Shown one piece after another: positions 1-8,328 of a stretch of DNA of 64,000 nt. Source of the DNA: Myxococcus qinghaiensis (GTDB taxonomy: Bacteria; Myxococcota; Myxococcia; Myxococcales; Myxococcaceae); NCBI RefSeq assembly GCF_024198215.1, contig NZ_JAKCFA010000024.1, positions 124,001 to 188,000 of the forward strand, written 5' to 3'. The notes beneath the pieces are model-generated. The model searched no databases, was not told the origin of the DNA, and saw only the letters and a list, made by a program, of their open reading frames with translations. The position numbers were made by a program, and so were the translations under genes. Within the stretch, counting starts at the first letter, position 1, and every line of letters begins with the position of its first letter.

Positions 1-1046
1 CGGGACTGGTGGGCCCCCTCACGGGCGGGCTCATCGTGAAGTACCTGAGCTGGCACTGGATCTTCTTCATCAACGTGCCGGTGGGGATGCTGACCTTCGT
101 GCTCATCGTCACCTTCTTCCACGAGCGGGTGCAGCGCAAGCCGCAGCAGTTGGACTACGCGGGCGCGGCGCTGCTGTGCGCGGGCGTGGTGGCGCTGCTG
201 TTCGGCGTGCAGGGCGTGGGCATGAACCTGTGGGCCCTGCCGGCCGCGCTGGTGCTGCTGGTGGCCTTCGTGCAGGTGGAGCTTCGGGCCGCCGCGCCCG
301 TCATCCCCATGGCCATCTTCAAGTCCCCCGCCATCGCCATCTCCTCCATCGCCGGAGCGCTCTTCTCCGCGGCGATGTTCGGAGCGACGACGTACGTGCC
401 GCTGTACGTGCAGGCGGTGCTGGGCAGCTCGGCCACGGTGGCGGGCGGGATGATTACGCCGATGATTGTCGGCTGGCCGCTGGCGGCGGTGTTCGCGGGG
501 AAGCTGCTGCTGCGCGTGGGCTTCCGGCCGCTCATCGTCGGAGGGCTGGGGCTGACGGTGGTGGGAACGACGTTGATGGCGCTCCTGCTCAAGCAGGACG
601 CACCCCTGCTCGCGCTCCAGGTGTCGATGGCGCTGTTCGGCATCGGCCTGGGCTTCGCGTCCACGGCGCTGCTCATCGCGGTGCAGACGAGCGTGGGCTG
701 GGAGCTGCGCGGTGTGGCCACCGCCAGCAACATGTTCTTCCGCACCATCGGCGGCGTGCTGGGCGTGGGGCTGATGGGCGGAGTGATGGTGTCGCGCCTG
801 CTGGCGGACCCGCACATTCCCATCGAGGCCGCCAACGCGCTGCTCAGCCCCGAGCACGGCCACTCCGCCGTTCCGGAGGGGATGCTGAGGACCCTGAGCG
901 GCGCGCTGACGTCGGGGCTGACCGTGAACTTCTGGCTCATCTGCCTCTTCACGGTGGGAGCCTTCGTCGCGGGCCTGTTCTTCCCCCGCGTCCAGCGCAA
1001 CGCCGGCACGCCCGTCCCCGCCGAGGCCACCGTCGCGCAGCACTGA
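1..1046 (+). CDS. MFS drug exporter, DHA2 (14-TM) family, 5'-truncated
   Basis: C-terminal part of a proton-driven multidrug efflux pump of the inner membrane; the start lies upstream of the window and the frame is open from the first bases. The first visible residues GLVGPLTGG match the antiporter motif C of 12/14-TM exporters, followed directly by WHWIFFINVPVG, the typical EmrB/QacA-like loop. About nine or ten further hydrophobic segments follow. With 347 residues visible, roughly 150 residues (TM1-4) are missing against the usual ~500. Stop TGA at 1044-1046. It converges on a LysR gene 12 bp away. The substrate cannot be told from sequence. Confidence 0.9.
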   Translation, partial: GLVGPLTGGLIVKYLSWHWIFFINVPVGMLTFVLIVTFFHERVQRKPQQLDYAGAALLCAGVVALLFGVQGVGMNLWALPAALVLLVAFVQVELRAAAPVIPMAIFKSPAIAISSIAGALFSAAMFGATTYVPLYVQAVLGSSATVAGGMITPMIVGWPLAAVFAGKLLLRVGFRPLIVGGLGLTVVGTTLMALLLKQDAPLLALQVSMALFGIGLGFASTALLIAVQTSVGWELRGVATASNMFFRTIGGVLGVGLMGGVMVSRLLADPHIPIEAANALLSPEHGHSAVPEGMLRTLSGALTSGLTVNFWLICLFTVGAFVAGLFFPRVQRNAGTPVPAEATVAQH

Positions 1047-1058
1047 AGCGCGCGCGCC

Positions 1059-1970
1059 CTACCCGCCGCGCTTCGACTTCGCGGCCACCTCGCGCACCAC
1101 GCCGATGAACGCGCGCAGGCCCGCGGGTACCAGCCGGTGGCTCGGGTAGTACAGGCAGAGGCCAGGGAACGGCGGCGTCCAGTCCTCCAGCACGCGCACC
1201 AGCCGTCCCGCCGCCAGGTCCGCCTTCACGGCCCACTCGGTGACATAGGCCAGTCCCCTGCCCTGCAAGGCCACCTCCCGCATCAGGTTGGCGTTGTCGA
1301 GCGAGAGCCGGCCCGTGACTTCCACGGACAGCGCCTGTCCCCGCTTCTCGAACTCCCAGTGGTAGTACGCGCCGCTGCCGAAGCGGTAGCGCACGCAGTC
1401 GTGCTCGGTCAGCTCGTGGGGTGTCGTGGGCTTGGGATGGCGCCGGAAGTAGGCGGGAGCGCCGACGACGACGAAGCGCTGGGGCGGGCCACAGGGGACA
1501 CGGACCATGTCCTGGGGCACGGCATCCGACAGCCGGAAACCCGCGTCGTAGCCCCCGGCGACGATGTCCACCAGCTTCCCGTCCGTCACCACCTCCACGC
1601 GCATGCTCGGGTAGCGCTCCAGGAACTCCAGGAGGATGGGCGTGAGGATTTGCTGGGCCGCACCCTCGGAGGTGTTGAAGCGCAGCGTGCCCGTGGGAGA
1701 GTCGCGCAGCTCGTTGACGCTCTCCATCGCCTCGGAGATTTCCCGCAGCGCGGGCTGGACGCGTGAGAGGAACCGCTGCCCGGCCTCGGAGAGCGACACG
1801 CTGCGCGTCGTGCGGTTGAAGAGTCGCACGCCCATGCGCGCCTCCAGCGTGGCGATGGCGTGGCTCAGCGCGGACGGAGACATGCCCAGCTCGGCCGCCG
1901 CCTTGCGGAAGCTCTTGTGGCGCGAGACGGCGACGACGGCGTTCAGCTCGGTGAGACCCGCTTTGGGCAT
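1059..1970 (-). CDS. LysR-family transcriptional regulator
   Basis: 303-aa one-component regulator of normal LysR length. The N-terminal winged helix-turn-helix is clear (about residues 18-68: FRKAAAELGMSPSALSHAI, then LFNRTTRSVSLSEAG), followed by a substrate-binding-like effector domain from about residue 90. It is divergent from a short-chain dehydrogenase starting 107 bp away, the classic layout in which a LysR protein controls its neighbour and itself. The family of repressors/activators of this subtype often responds to small aromatic or electrophilic compounds, but no ligand can be inferred here. Confidence 0.92.
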   Translation of the reverse strand: MPKAGLTELNAVVAVSRHKSFRKAAAELGMSPSALSHAIATLEARMGVRLFNRTTRSVSLSEAGQRFLSRVQPALREISEAMESVNELRDSPTGTLRFNTSEGAAQQILTPILLEFLERYPSMRVEVVTDGKLVDIVAGGYDAGFRLSDAVPQDMVRVPCGPPQRFVVVGAPAYFRRHPKPTTPHELTEHDCVRYRFGSGAYYHWEFEKRGQALSVEVTGRLSLDNANLMREVALQGRGLAYVTEWAVKADLAAGRLVRVLEDWTPPFPGLCLYYPSHRLVPAGLRAFIGVVREVAAKSKRGG

Positions 1971-2077
1971 TGTTCGAATTCCTGCATCAAGGCATGCCGG
2001 TTCCAGTGGATGGCCTCAACAATAGCCGCCGCTACATTGCCCTCACCCAGGAACTTTCACGGGTGGGAGCAAGAGCC
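1971..2077. promoter_or_regulatory. Divergent promoter region lysR / SDR
   Basis: The 107 bp between the two start codons must hold both promoters. A perfect 8-bp palindrome, GGCATGCC at 1991-1998, lies in it, and the segment is less GC-rich than the flanking genes. I could not fix -35/-10 boxes or a certain T-N11-A LysR site. GGGAG at 2064-2070 serves the SDR start. Confidence 0.4.
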
Positions 2078-2917
2078 ATGAAGAAGACCGTACTCATCAC
2101 TGGAGCGTCCTCGGGCTTCGGCAAGGACACCGCGCGCCTGTTCGCGCGCAACGGGTGGAACGTCGTCGCGACGATGCGGACGCCCGCCTCGGAGACGGAG
2201 CTGAACCGGCTGGACGACGTGCTCGTCACTCGGCTGGACGTCCAGGAGCCGGAGAGCATCAACGAAGCCATCGCCGCCGGAATCGACCGCTTCGGGCGCA
2301 TCGACGCGCTCATCAACAACGCGGGCTTCAGCCTCTTCGGCGTGTTCGAGTCGATTCCCCGCGAGAAGGTCCAGGAGCAGTTCGACGTCAACGTCTTCGG
2401 GGTGATGGAGGTGACGCGGGCCCTGCTGCCGCACTTCCGGAAGAACCGGGCCGGCGTCATCCTCAACATCAGCTCGGGGGCCGGCGTCTTCACCCTGCCG
2501 ATGCTCTCCCTCTACTGCGCCAGCAAGTTCGCGCTGGAGGGCTTCTCCGAGGCGCTCTCCTACGAGCTGCTCTCGCAGAACATCGTCGTGAAAATCATCG
2601 AGCCCGGCGGCGTCACCACCACGAAGTTCGGCGACCGGTTGGGCGCCGAGGCGGGCCGCGCCACCCCGCCCCCGGACTACGCCTCCTTCGTCTCCGGCGT
2701 GAATGACATCTTCGCGAAGCTGCGCGCAACCCGGCTGGCCTCGTCCGAGGACGTGGCCCAGGCCATCTACGACGCCGCCACCGACGGCACGGACCGGCTG
2801 CGCTACGTGGCGACGCGCGACATCGAACCGCTCGTCCAGGCCCGTCGAGAGACCTCCGAGGCGCGGTACATCGACTTCATGCGCACCCGGTTCCTCCAGC
2901 GCCACGACGCACCGTAG
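2078..2917 (+). CDS. Short-chain dehydrogenase/reductase (SDR, classical)
   Basis: 279-aa NAD(P)-dependent oxidoreductase. Rossmann motif TGASSGFG (residues 8-15), NNAG motif, the catalytic Ser in NISSGAG and YCASK (Tyr/Lys pair) are all present. The family reduces or oxidises small carbonyl/alcohol substrates; the real substrate is unknown. ATG 2078 was chosen because the Rossmann strand begins there (MKKTVLITG) and GGGAG sits about 9 nt upstream; an in-frame upstream ATG at 1970 would overlap the divergent LysR start. Probably controlled by that LysR regulator. Confidence 0.9.
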   Translation: MKKTVLITGASSGFGKDTARLFARNGWNVVATMRTPASETELNRLDDVLVTRLDVQEPESINEAIAAGIDRFGRIDALINNAGFSLFGVFESIPREKVQEQFDVNVFGVMEVTRALLPHFRKNRAGVILNISSGAGVFTLPMLSLYCASKFALEGFSEALSYELLSQNIVVKIIEPGGVTTTKFGDRLGAEAGRATPPPDYASFVSGVNDIFAKLRATRLASSEDVAQAIYDAATDGTDRLRYVATRDIEPLVQARRETSEARYIDFMRTRFLQRHDAP

Positions 2918-2927
2918 AAACAGGGGA

Positions 2928-2955
2928 GGGAGCGTGCCCGTCGCGACACGCTCCC
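2928..2955. terminator. Hairpin between convergent genes
   Basis: Perfect 9-bp stem GGGAGCGTG / CACGCTCCC with a 10-nt loop, lying between the stops of the SDR gene and glutamate decarboxylase. No T-run on either side, so it may be a bidirectional, partly Rho-assisted terminator. Part of the stem and loop resembles the hairpin at 11597-11629. Confidence 0.55.
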
Positions 2956-2967
2956 GCCCACAGTCGC

Positions 2968-4359
2968 TCAGTGGTGGTAGCCGGACGCCTCTTCCCGCGT
3001 CATCGGCGCGCTCACCGGGTGGCGCTTGAAGTGCTCGATGCAGGCGATGAGGTCCGTCACCAGCAGCGTGGCCAGGTCCCTGCTGACGCCGTGGCGCACC
3101 AGCACGCGCTGCACCACCAGGTCCTCGAGGTTGGCGGGCATGGGGTACGCGGGCACCAGCCAGCCGCGCTCACGCAGCCGGTCCGCCAGGTCGTAGAGGG
3201 TGAAGCCCGGATTCGTGCCGTCCTTCAGCTTCCAGCACACGCCGGGCACGCCGCCCCGGCCGTCGTAGACGATGTCGAACAGGCCAATCTGCTCAATGGC
3301 CTTCGCGATGACGTTCGCCGTGTCCGAGCACGACTGCTGCAAGCGCCGGTAGCCCTCCCGCCCCAGCCGGAGGAAGTTGTAGTACTGGATGACAATCTGC
3401 CCGCCCGGCCGCGAGAAGTTCAGCGCGAAGGTCGGCATCTCGCCGCCCAGGTAGTCCACGCGGAAGATGAGCTCCTCGGGCAGGTCTTCCTTGTCGCGCC
3501 ACACCACCCAGCCGCAGCCCAGCGGCGTGAGGCCGAACTTGTGGCCGGAGGCGTTGATGGACTTCACGCGCGGCAGCTTGAAGTCCCAGACGACGTCCTG
3601 GTGGATGAAGGGCGCCAGGAAGCCGCCGCTGGCCGCGTCCACGTGGATGGGGATGTCCAGCCCGGTGCGCTTCTGGAGGCCATCCAGCGCGGCGGCGATC
3701 TCCTGCACCGGCTCGTAGAGCAGGTTGAAGGTGACGCCCAGCGTGGGCACGACGCCGATGGTGTTCTCGTCGCACAGCTTGAGCACCTCCTCGGGCGTCA
3801 TCACCATGCAGCCCTGGGCCAGCGGCACCTGGCGCAGCTCCACGTCGAAGTAGCGCGCGAACTTGTGCCAGCAGATTTGAACCGGCCCGCAGATGAGGTT
3901 GGGCTTGTCGGTGGGCTTGCCTTCCGCCTCGCGCCGCTTGCGCCAGCGCCACTTGAGCGCGAGTCCGCCCAGCATCGCCGCCTCGCTGGAGCCAGTGGTG
4001 GAGCAGCCCATGGTGTTGGCCGCGTGCGGCGCGTGCCACAGGTCGGCGAGCATGTTCACGCAGCGCGTCTCGATTTCGGCGGTCTGCGGGTACTCGTCCT
4101 TATCAATCATGTTCTTGTCGAGGCACTCATCCATCAGCTTGTGCACCTGGGGCTCGGACCAGGTCTGGCAGAAGGTGGCCAGGTTCTGCCGGGAATTGCC
4201 GTCCAGCAGCAGCTCGTCGTGCACGACGGCGTAGGCGTGCTCGGCGCTGTGCTCCTCGTCCGGGATGCGATACTTCGGCATCGGGACGGACAGGTCCGGG
4301 GAGGCGTAGACGTCATCGTTCAGGCGGTCCCGGACTTCATCTTTGCCATGCAGGGGCAT
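2968..4359 (-). CDS. gad: Glutamate decarboxylase
   Basis: 463-aa PLP enzyme converting glutamate to GABA and CO2, consuming a cytoplasmic proton; in other bacteria this underlies acid resistance. The PLP lysine is in SGHKFG (K274), with HVDAASGG upstream and RVDYLGG downstream, as in GadA/GadB; length matches the E. coli enzyme (466 aa). ATG 4359 was picked over an upstream in-frame start because GAGGAGAG lies just before it and family homology begins at MPLHGKDEV. The protein ends in two histidines; in E. coli GadB a C-terminal His closes the active site at neutral pH, so similar gating is possible. No GABA antiporter is nearby. Confidence 0.95.
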   Translation of the reverse strand: MPLHGKDEVRDRLNDDVYASPDLSVPMPKYRIPDEEHSAEHAYAVVHDELLLDGNSRQNLATFCQTWSEPQVHKLMDECLDKNMIDKDEYPQTAEIETRCVNMLADLWHAPHAANTMGCSTTGSSEAAMLGGLALKWRWRKRREAEGKPTDKPNLICGPVQICWHKFARYFDVELRQVPLAQGCMVMTPEEVLKLCDENTIGVVPTLGVTFNLLYEPVQEIAAALDGLQKRTGLDIPIHVDAASGGFLAPFIHQDVVWDFKLPRVKSINASGHKFGLTPLGCGWVVWRDKEDLPEELIFRVDYLGGEMPTFALNFSRPGGQIVIQYYNFLRLGREGYRRLQQSCSDTANVIAKAIEQIGLFDIVYDGRGGVPGVCWKLKDGTNPGFTLYDLADRLRERGWLVPAYPMPANLEDLVVQRVLVRHGVSRDLATLLVTDLIACIEHFKRHPVSAPMTREEASGYHH

Positions 4360-4530
4360 GTGTCTCTCCTCGCGGTGGTGCACGGTGAAGGCGTCACTGG
4401 GATGTGAGATGGCGTCACCCGCCCGGAAGGGCGTCGTCTCCGGGAGAGGGGCAGGCCGACGGGCAGCCGCCCGCTCCACCTGGAGGGTGCGGGTTGTCTC
4501 GAAGCCCCGTGTGGCCCGCGGGGGCCCTCT

Positions 4531-5199
4531 TCAGCGGCGCGAGCGTCGGGGCCGCTTCACCGCGCGCACCTTGCCGCTCGTGCCGCCGCCCGCGTAGAGG
4601 ATGTCGCCCTTGTCGGACTCCAGCCCGGTGACGCTCATCCCCTCGGGCAACGTGAGCCTGACGAGCACGCGGCCGTCGGCCGGGTCGAGCCGACGGAGCT
4701 CGCTGGCGCCGTCTTCCAGGGTGCCGTGCCACAGCTCGCCCTCCGCCCACGTCACGCCCGTGACAAAGCGGGTGGACTCAATGGTGCGCAGGATGGTGCC
4801 CGTCTCGGGGTCGATGCGATGAATCTTCCGGCCGCGATACTCGCCCACCCACAGCGAGCCCTCGGCCCAGGTGAACCCCGAGTCACTGCCATTGCCCGGA
4901 GCAGGGAGCGTCTTCAACACCTGTCCCGTCTCGGGGTCGATCTTCCGGATGCGCCCTCCGCCAAGCTGGAACAGATGTCGCCCATCGAAGGCGGTCCCCG
5001 CGTCACACGCGACGGCGAGGGTGCGCACGGGTTCCCCACTCACCGGGTCGAAGGCGTGAAGCGTCTCATCGCTGGCGAACCAGACATGCGCGCCGTCGAA
5101 CGTCACGCCGTGGACGCGCGAGGCACCCTCGAACGGGCCGTACTCCCGGAGGACCTCCGCTGGCTGTGTCTCCTCCACCTCGCTCCCGGTCTTGTCCAT
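4531..5199 (-). CDS. Beta-propeller protein, glutamine-cyclotransferase/YncE-like
   Basis: 222-aa soluble protein made of about five propeller blades, seen as repeats such as FDPVSGEPVRTL, IDPETGQVLKTL and IDPETGTILRTI, each with a W or F about 15 residues upstream. This is the sugar-lactone/glutamine cyclotransferase-like propeller fold; no catalytic function can be assigned. ATG 5199 has GGAAGGAG 8 nt upstream; reading further upstream runs antisense-like low-quality protein through the regulator gene. No signal peptide. An 11-bp motif 57 bp upstream is shared with the DUF899 gene, suggesting common control by the regulator between them. Confidence 0.75.
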   Translation of the reverse strand: MDKTGSEVEETQPAEVLREYGPFEGASRVHGVTFDGAHVWFASDETLHAFDPVSGEPVRTLAVACDAGTAFDGRHLFQLGGGRIRKIDPETGQVLKTLPAPGNGSDSGFTWAEGSLWVGEYRGRKIHRIDPETGTILRTIESTRFVTGVTWAEGELWHGTLEDGASELRRLDPADGRVLVRLTLPEGMSVTGLESDKGDILYAGGGTSGKVRAVKRPRRSRR

Positions 5200-5233
5200 G
5201 TCCGCGCTCCTTCCCGTGCCCCTCGGGTCCGCT

Positions 5234-6463
5234 CTAACCAGGGAAAGTCGAGGTGGGGAGTAACAAGGTCGTCGTGAAACCACTGACGGGAGGAGCCACC
5301 CAGCGTCGCGCGCGGCCACGCCCCAGCACTCGGACCTGTCCGGCCTCCTCCAGCGCGGCGAGCGCCCGCTGCACGGTGCGCTGACTCGCCCCCAGCGCGT
5401 GCGCGAGCGCGGAGGTGGACCAGTGCTCACCGTCCGCGAGCAGCGCCACCACGGCCCCTCCCGCCCCCTCGACAGGCGGAGTGAGGACCCGGACCTCCAC
5501 CGGACGCCGGGGAACCAGGACGAACCCACGCGGGGTCGCCTGGATGTCCGCCAGGTCGCGCGACTGCGTGCGCAGACGCCCCAGCTCCACGCGCAGCCGC
5601 GCGCGATGCGAGGCATTCACCCGCCGCGCCCCGAACACGTGCCAGACGAGCTCGTCGCGAGAGGCGTCACCCGGCCAGGCCTCGGCCAGCACCCGCAGGA
5701 GCGCGAACAGCACGGGGCGCGTGGACAGCGATACAACCCGCGAGCCCGAGCGGAACACGCGACGGCAGGCATCCACGACGAGGTGCTCCGAGCCGAGCAG
5801 CGACTCGACCTCGTCGAGCATGACGGGCCGCGCCTCGCCCCGAACGACGACGCGCGCGGCGGGGATGCTCAACACCCGGGCCGCCTGCTCGACCTCGGCG
5901 CCAAGCGCGGGGATGCGCGCCTGCCGGGCGGCGACGCGGGCGTGTTCGAGCGCGGTGCGGGCGGCGTGAATCTTCCCCCGACGCAACGCCACCTCGAACG
6001 ACAGCAGCCGCGCGAGGGACGACTGCATCGAAGACACACCGCGCGAGTCGAGCCCGGCCAGCACCTGCTCGGCCGCCTCGACCCGACCCAACACCAGGGC
6101 ATGCCGTGCCTGCAACAGGCGCGTGTAGCGCGCGTTCTCGGAGTCACCGTGGTGTTCGAAGGTTCGAAGCGCCTCGACGAGCAGGAGGTCCACCCCTTCG
6201 AAGTCGCGGGACGCGAGCGCCACCTCCGCCTCCGCGACGCCACAGCGCGCCCGTGCCAGGTCGTCTCCGGAGCCATAGGCGCGCGCGGCACGCCTCAACA
6301 GCTGCGTGGCCTTGGCGAACTCGCCCAGCTGCGCCATCGCGACCCCTCTCAGGGCCAACGCCGGTGCGTCCTCCCGGAGCGCCACACGCTGGAGCGCACC
6401 GAGCGGGTCTCCCTCACGAAGTGCTCGTGCCGCCCTGGTGACGAGCGCATCCATGCCGCGCAT
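5234..6463 (-). CDS. Regulator with TPR-like N-terminus and two winged-helix segments
   Basis: About 409 aa. Residues 1-230 are Ala/Arg/Leu-rich paired helices resembling tetratricopeptide repeats. A middle segment (ELVWHVFGARRVNASHRARLRVELGRLRT) looks like the winged helix of SARP/OmpR-type activators, and the C-terminal segment (STSALAHALGASQRTVQRALAALEEAGQV, split here) is a clear helix-turn-helix. Start is ATG 6463 or ATG 6454; neither has a strong ribosome-binding site. It is divergent from the DUF899 gene and points toward the propeller gene; both carry the TTGTTACTCCC motif. A DNA-binding regulator is well supported, the signal is unknown. Confidence 0.75.
   Translation of the reverse strand: MRGMDALVTRAARALREGDPLGALQRVALREDAPALALRGVAMAQLGEFAKATQLLRRAARAYGSGDDLARARCGVAEAEVALASRDFEGVDLLLVEALRTFEHHGDSENARYTRLLQARHALVLGRVEAAEQVLAGLDSRGVSSMQSSLARLLSFEVALRRGKIHAARTALEHARVAARQARIPALGAEVEQAARVLSIPAARVVVRGEARPVMLDEVESLLGSEHLVVDACRRVFRSGSRVVSLSTRPVLFALLRVLAEAWPGDASRDELVWHVFGARRVNASHRARLRVELGRLRTQSRDLADIQATPRGFVLVPRRPVEVRVLTPPVEGAGGAVVALLADGEHWSTSALAHALGASQRTVQRALAALEEAGQVRVLGRGRARRWVAPPVSGFTTTLLLPTSTFPG
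5256..5266 (-). promoter_or_regulatory. Shared 11-bp motif, copy upstream of propeller gene
   Basis: TTGTTACTCCC on the minus strand, ending about 57 bp before the propeller ATG and lying inside the last codons of the regulator gene. An identical copy at 6502-6512 stands at nearly the same distance and orientation before the DUF899 ATG. Candidate operator or promoter element. Confidence 0.5.
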
Positions 6464-6501
6464 CCTCCAGCACCCCACCGGCGTTGGGAAGCCCGTCGCC
6501 T

Positions 6502-6512
6502 TTGTTACTCCC
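6502..6512 (+). promoter_or_regulatory. Shared 11-bp motif, copy upstream of DUF899 gene
   Basis: TTGTTACTCCC about 54 bp before the DUF899 ATG, identical to the copy at 5256-5266 in the same orientation relative to its downstream gene. It also lies just upstream of the divergent regulator, so autoregulation is possible. Confidence 0.5.
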
Positions 6513-6566
6513 GGCCCGCGCCTCGTGCCCATTACGTCTGGAGTCCCAACCCCCGGGAGGAATCAC

Positions 6567-7274
6567 ATGACACCCGTCATGACGGAATCGAAGAGTGAGT
6601 GGCTCGCCGCACGCAAGGAGCTGCTGGCGAGGGAGAAGGCCCTCATGCGCATGAACGACGAGCTGAGCGCCACCCGCCGCGCCCTTCCCTGGCTGCGCGT
6701 GGCCGAGCCCTATGTGTTCGACGGCCCCGACGGACAGGAGACGCTGGCGCAGCTCTTCGCGGGCCGAAGCCAGCTCGTCGTCTACCACTTCATGTTCGCG
6801 CCAGAGTGGGAGGTGGGTTGCAAGAACTGCTCGTTCTGGGCGGACTCCTTCAACGGAGTCGTCGAGCACCTGGCGCAGCGGGACGTGAGCTTCGTCGCCA
6901 TCTCCCGCGCGGCCCCGCCCAAGCTGCAGGCGTTCCAGCAGCGCATGGGCTGGCGCTTCAAGTGGCTGTCCTCCCAGGCCAACACCTTCAACTTCGACTT
7001 CAACGTGTCGTTCAGCCCGGAGGAATTGGAGCGCGGCGAAGCCGTCTACAACTACGGACCGCTGCGGGAGTCCAACTCAGACATGCCGGGCATCAGCGCC
7101 TTCGCGAAGGACGAACGCGGCGACGTCTTCCACACCTATGGGACGTACGGGCGCGGCATCGAGGTCATCAACACGGCCTACCATGTGCTCGACCTCGTCT
7201 CGAAGGGACGTGACGAGGGCGGACTGCCCTGGCCGATGCACTGGGTGCGCCTGCGAGACCAGTATGGCCGCTGA
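6567..7274 (+). CDS. DUF899 thioredoxin-like protein
   Basis: 235-aa cytoplasmic protein of the DUF899 family, which has a thioredoxin-like fold. Hallmarks are LVVYHFMFAPEWEVGCKNCSFWADSFNG (a CxxC pair, written here across the motif), DVSFVAISRAAPPKL and the FNFDFNVSF segment near residue 150. The family is often next to AraC- or ArsR-type regulators and is presumed redox-active; the reaction is unknown. ATG 6567 has GGGAGG 6 nt upstream, a strong site. The next gene starts inside its stop codon region (11-bp overlap), so the two are likely co-translated. Confidence 0.85.
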   Translation: MTPVMTESKSEWLAARKELLAREKALMRMNDELSATRRALPWLRVAEPYVFDGPDGQETLAQLFAGRSQLVVYHFMFAPEWEVGCKNCSFWADSFNGVVEHLAQRDVSFVAISRAAPPKLQAFQQRMGWRFKWLSSQANTFNFDFNVSFSPEELERGEAVYNYGPLRESNSDMPGISAFAKDERGDVFHTYGTYGRGIEVINTAYHVLDLVSKGRDEGGLPWPMHWVRLRDQYGR

Positions 7275-7896
7275 CCCGGTGACACGCCGCCCCACCATGG
7301 GCGGGCCTGGCGTGTCGCTGGCCCTGGGGCTCCTGGCCACGCTCATCCCGAAGTGTCCCCTGTGCATCGCCGCGTACCTGTCGCTGCTCGGGGTGACGGT
7401 GGGCGTGGCCGGAGTCATCGGCTCACAGCTGCGCCTCGCGGGCTTCGCCGTGGCGGCCAGCTCCCTGGGCCTCATCCTCGTTCGCCGCGTGCGCGGTGCC
7501 CGGCGAGGTCGACGTGGAGGCCCGCGGGCGTGTCGAGCCGGTGAGCACGAGGATGCCCGCGAGAATCACCAGCAGGTGAATGGCCTCCAGCGAGTCGGAG
7601 AGCGGGTCGCCATTGCGCACGTGCGTGCCGATGGCTCCAAGCATGATGAGCAACAGGCCCGCGGCGCTCGGCCGCCGCCACCTGGGCAGCAGCAATCCCA
7701 CCGCACCCGCGAGCTCCAGGGCCACCGTCGAGTAGTGCAGCCAGACAGGGAGCCCCGAGGCCACGAAGAACCGCCGCATGTCCGCATCGTGCGTGAGCTT
7801 CCCGATTTCGACCGAGAGGAGGGCGGCGGCCACCGTGACGCAGAGGCCGAGCACCATGGAGTCCCTCGCTGCCAGGGGGAAGGCATGGGCGCCTGA
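7264..7896 (+). CDS. Small membrane protein with KCPLC motif; 3' end uncertain
   Basis: ATG 7264 overlaps the DUF899 stop by 11 bp. The first ~80 codons encode a believable two-to-three-helix membrane protein (VSLALGLLATLIP, then KCPLCIAAYLSLLGV, then a helix ending LGLILVRRVRG); the Cys pair recalls small metal/thiol membrane proteins such as MerC-like ones, without firm homology. After about 7516 the frame stays open to 7896 only as a hydrophilic shadow of the convergent DoxX gene, so either the real stop was lost or a frameshift is present (another frame stops at 7544). The functional part is probably 7264 to about 7520. Confidence 0.45.
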   Translation: MAADPVTRRPTMGGPGVSLALGLLATLIPKCPLCIAAYLSLLGVTVGVAGVIGSQLRLAGFAVAASSLGLILVRRVRGARRGRRGGPRACRAGEHEDARENHQQVNGLQRVGERVAIAHVRADGSKHDEQQARGARPPPPGQQQSHRTRELQGHRRVVQPDREPRGHEEPPHVRIVRELPDFDREEGGGHRDAEAEHHGVPRCQGEGMGA

Positions 7897-8211
7897 CTTC
7901 GAACCCGCGGTGTGCCGCCGGGCCTGGACCGCGATGGCGACGAGCGTCGCGGCCAGTGAGACGCCGATGACGACCCAGCCACGGAAGAGCAGGACCCGAG
8001 CCGCGAGTCGAACGGCCGGCGTGCGTGGGAGCACGCCCGTCACCGACAACAGGGTGGCCGTCACGCCGGCGAGCCCCAGGGCAAGGCAGAGATGCAGGAA
8101 GCCCCTGCCCACCGTCGGCGATTGGAGGGGAGAGCGGCCGGCGGCGAAAAGGAGCAGCACGGCCAGCGTCGCCACACACGTCAGCAGCACGAAGTTCGCG
8201 GGGTCGTCCAT
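7423..8211 (-). CDS. DoxX-like polytopic membrane protein
   Basis: About 262 aa with seven predicted membrane helices: three at the N-terminus (VLLTCVATLAVLLLFAAG and others) and a four-helix DoxX-like unit in the C-terminal half (LHYSTVALELAGAVGLLLP, GLLLIMLGAIGTHVRNGD, HLLVILAGILVLTG). DoxX-family proteins are associated with quinone/thiol redox at the inner membrane; no specific role is shown here. ATG 8211 was preferred; an upstream in-frame start at 8253 exists. The last ~40 residues are hydrophilic and lie antisense to a membrane helix of the convergent small gene, so the true C-terminus is doubtful. Confidence 0.7.
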   Translation of the reverse strand: MDDPANFVLLTCVATLAVLLLFAAGRSPLQSPTVGRGFLHLCLALGLAGVTATLLSVTGVLPRTPAVRLAARVLLFRGWVVIGVSLAATLVAIAVQARRHTAGSKSGAHAFPLAARDSMVLGLCVTVAAALLSVEIGKLTHDADMRRFFVASGLPVWLHYSTVALELAGAVGLLLPRWRRPSAAGLLLIMLGAIGTHVRNGDPLSDSLEAIHLLVILAGILVLTGSTRPRASTSTSPGTAHAANEDEAQGAGRHGEAREAQL

Positions 8212-8328
8212 GGAATGCCCTGCCAGGTCCGAGGAGGAACCACGACAGGACACCTGGCGCGAGGAAATACTCCCGCCGCGCGAGCGGGTGGCTCGAGCGC
8301 GGCGGGGATGAAACGAACGCCGCAGGCC

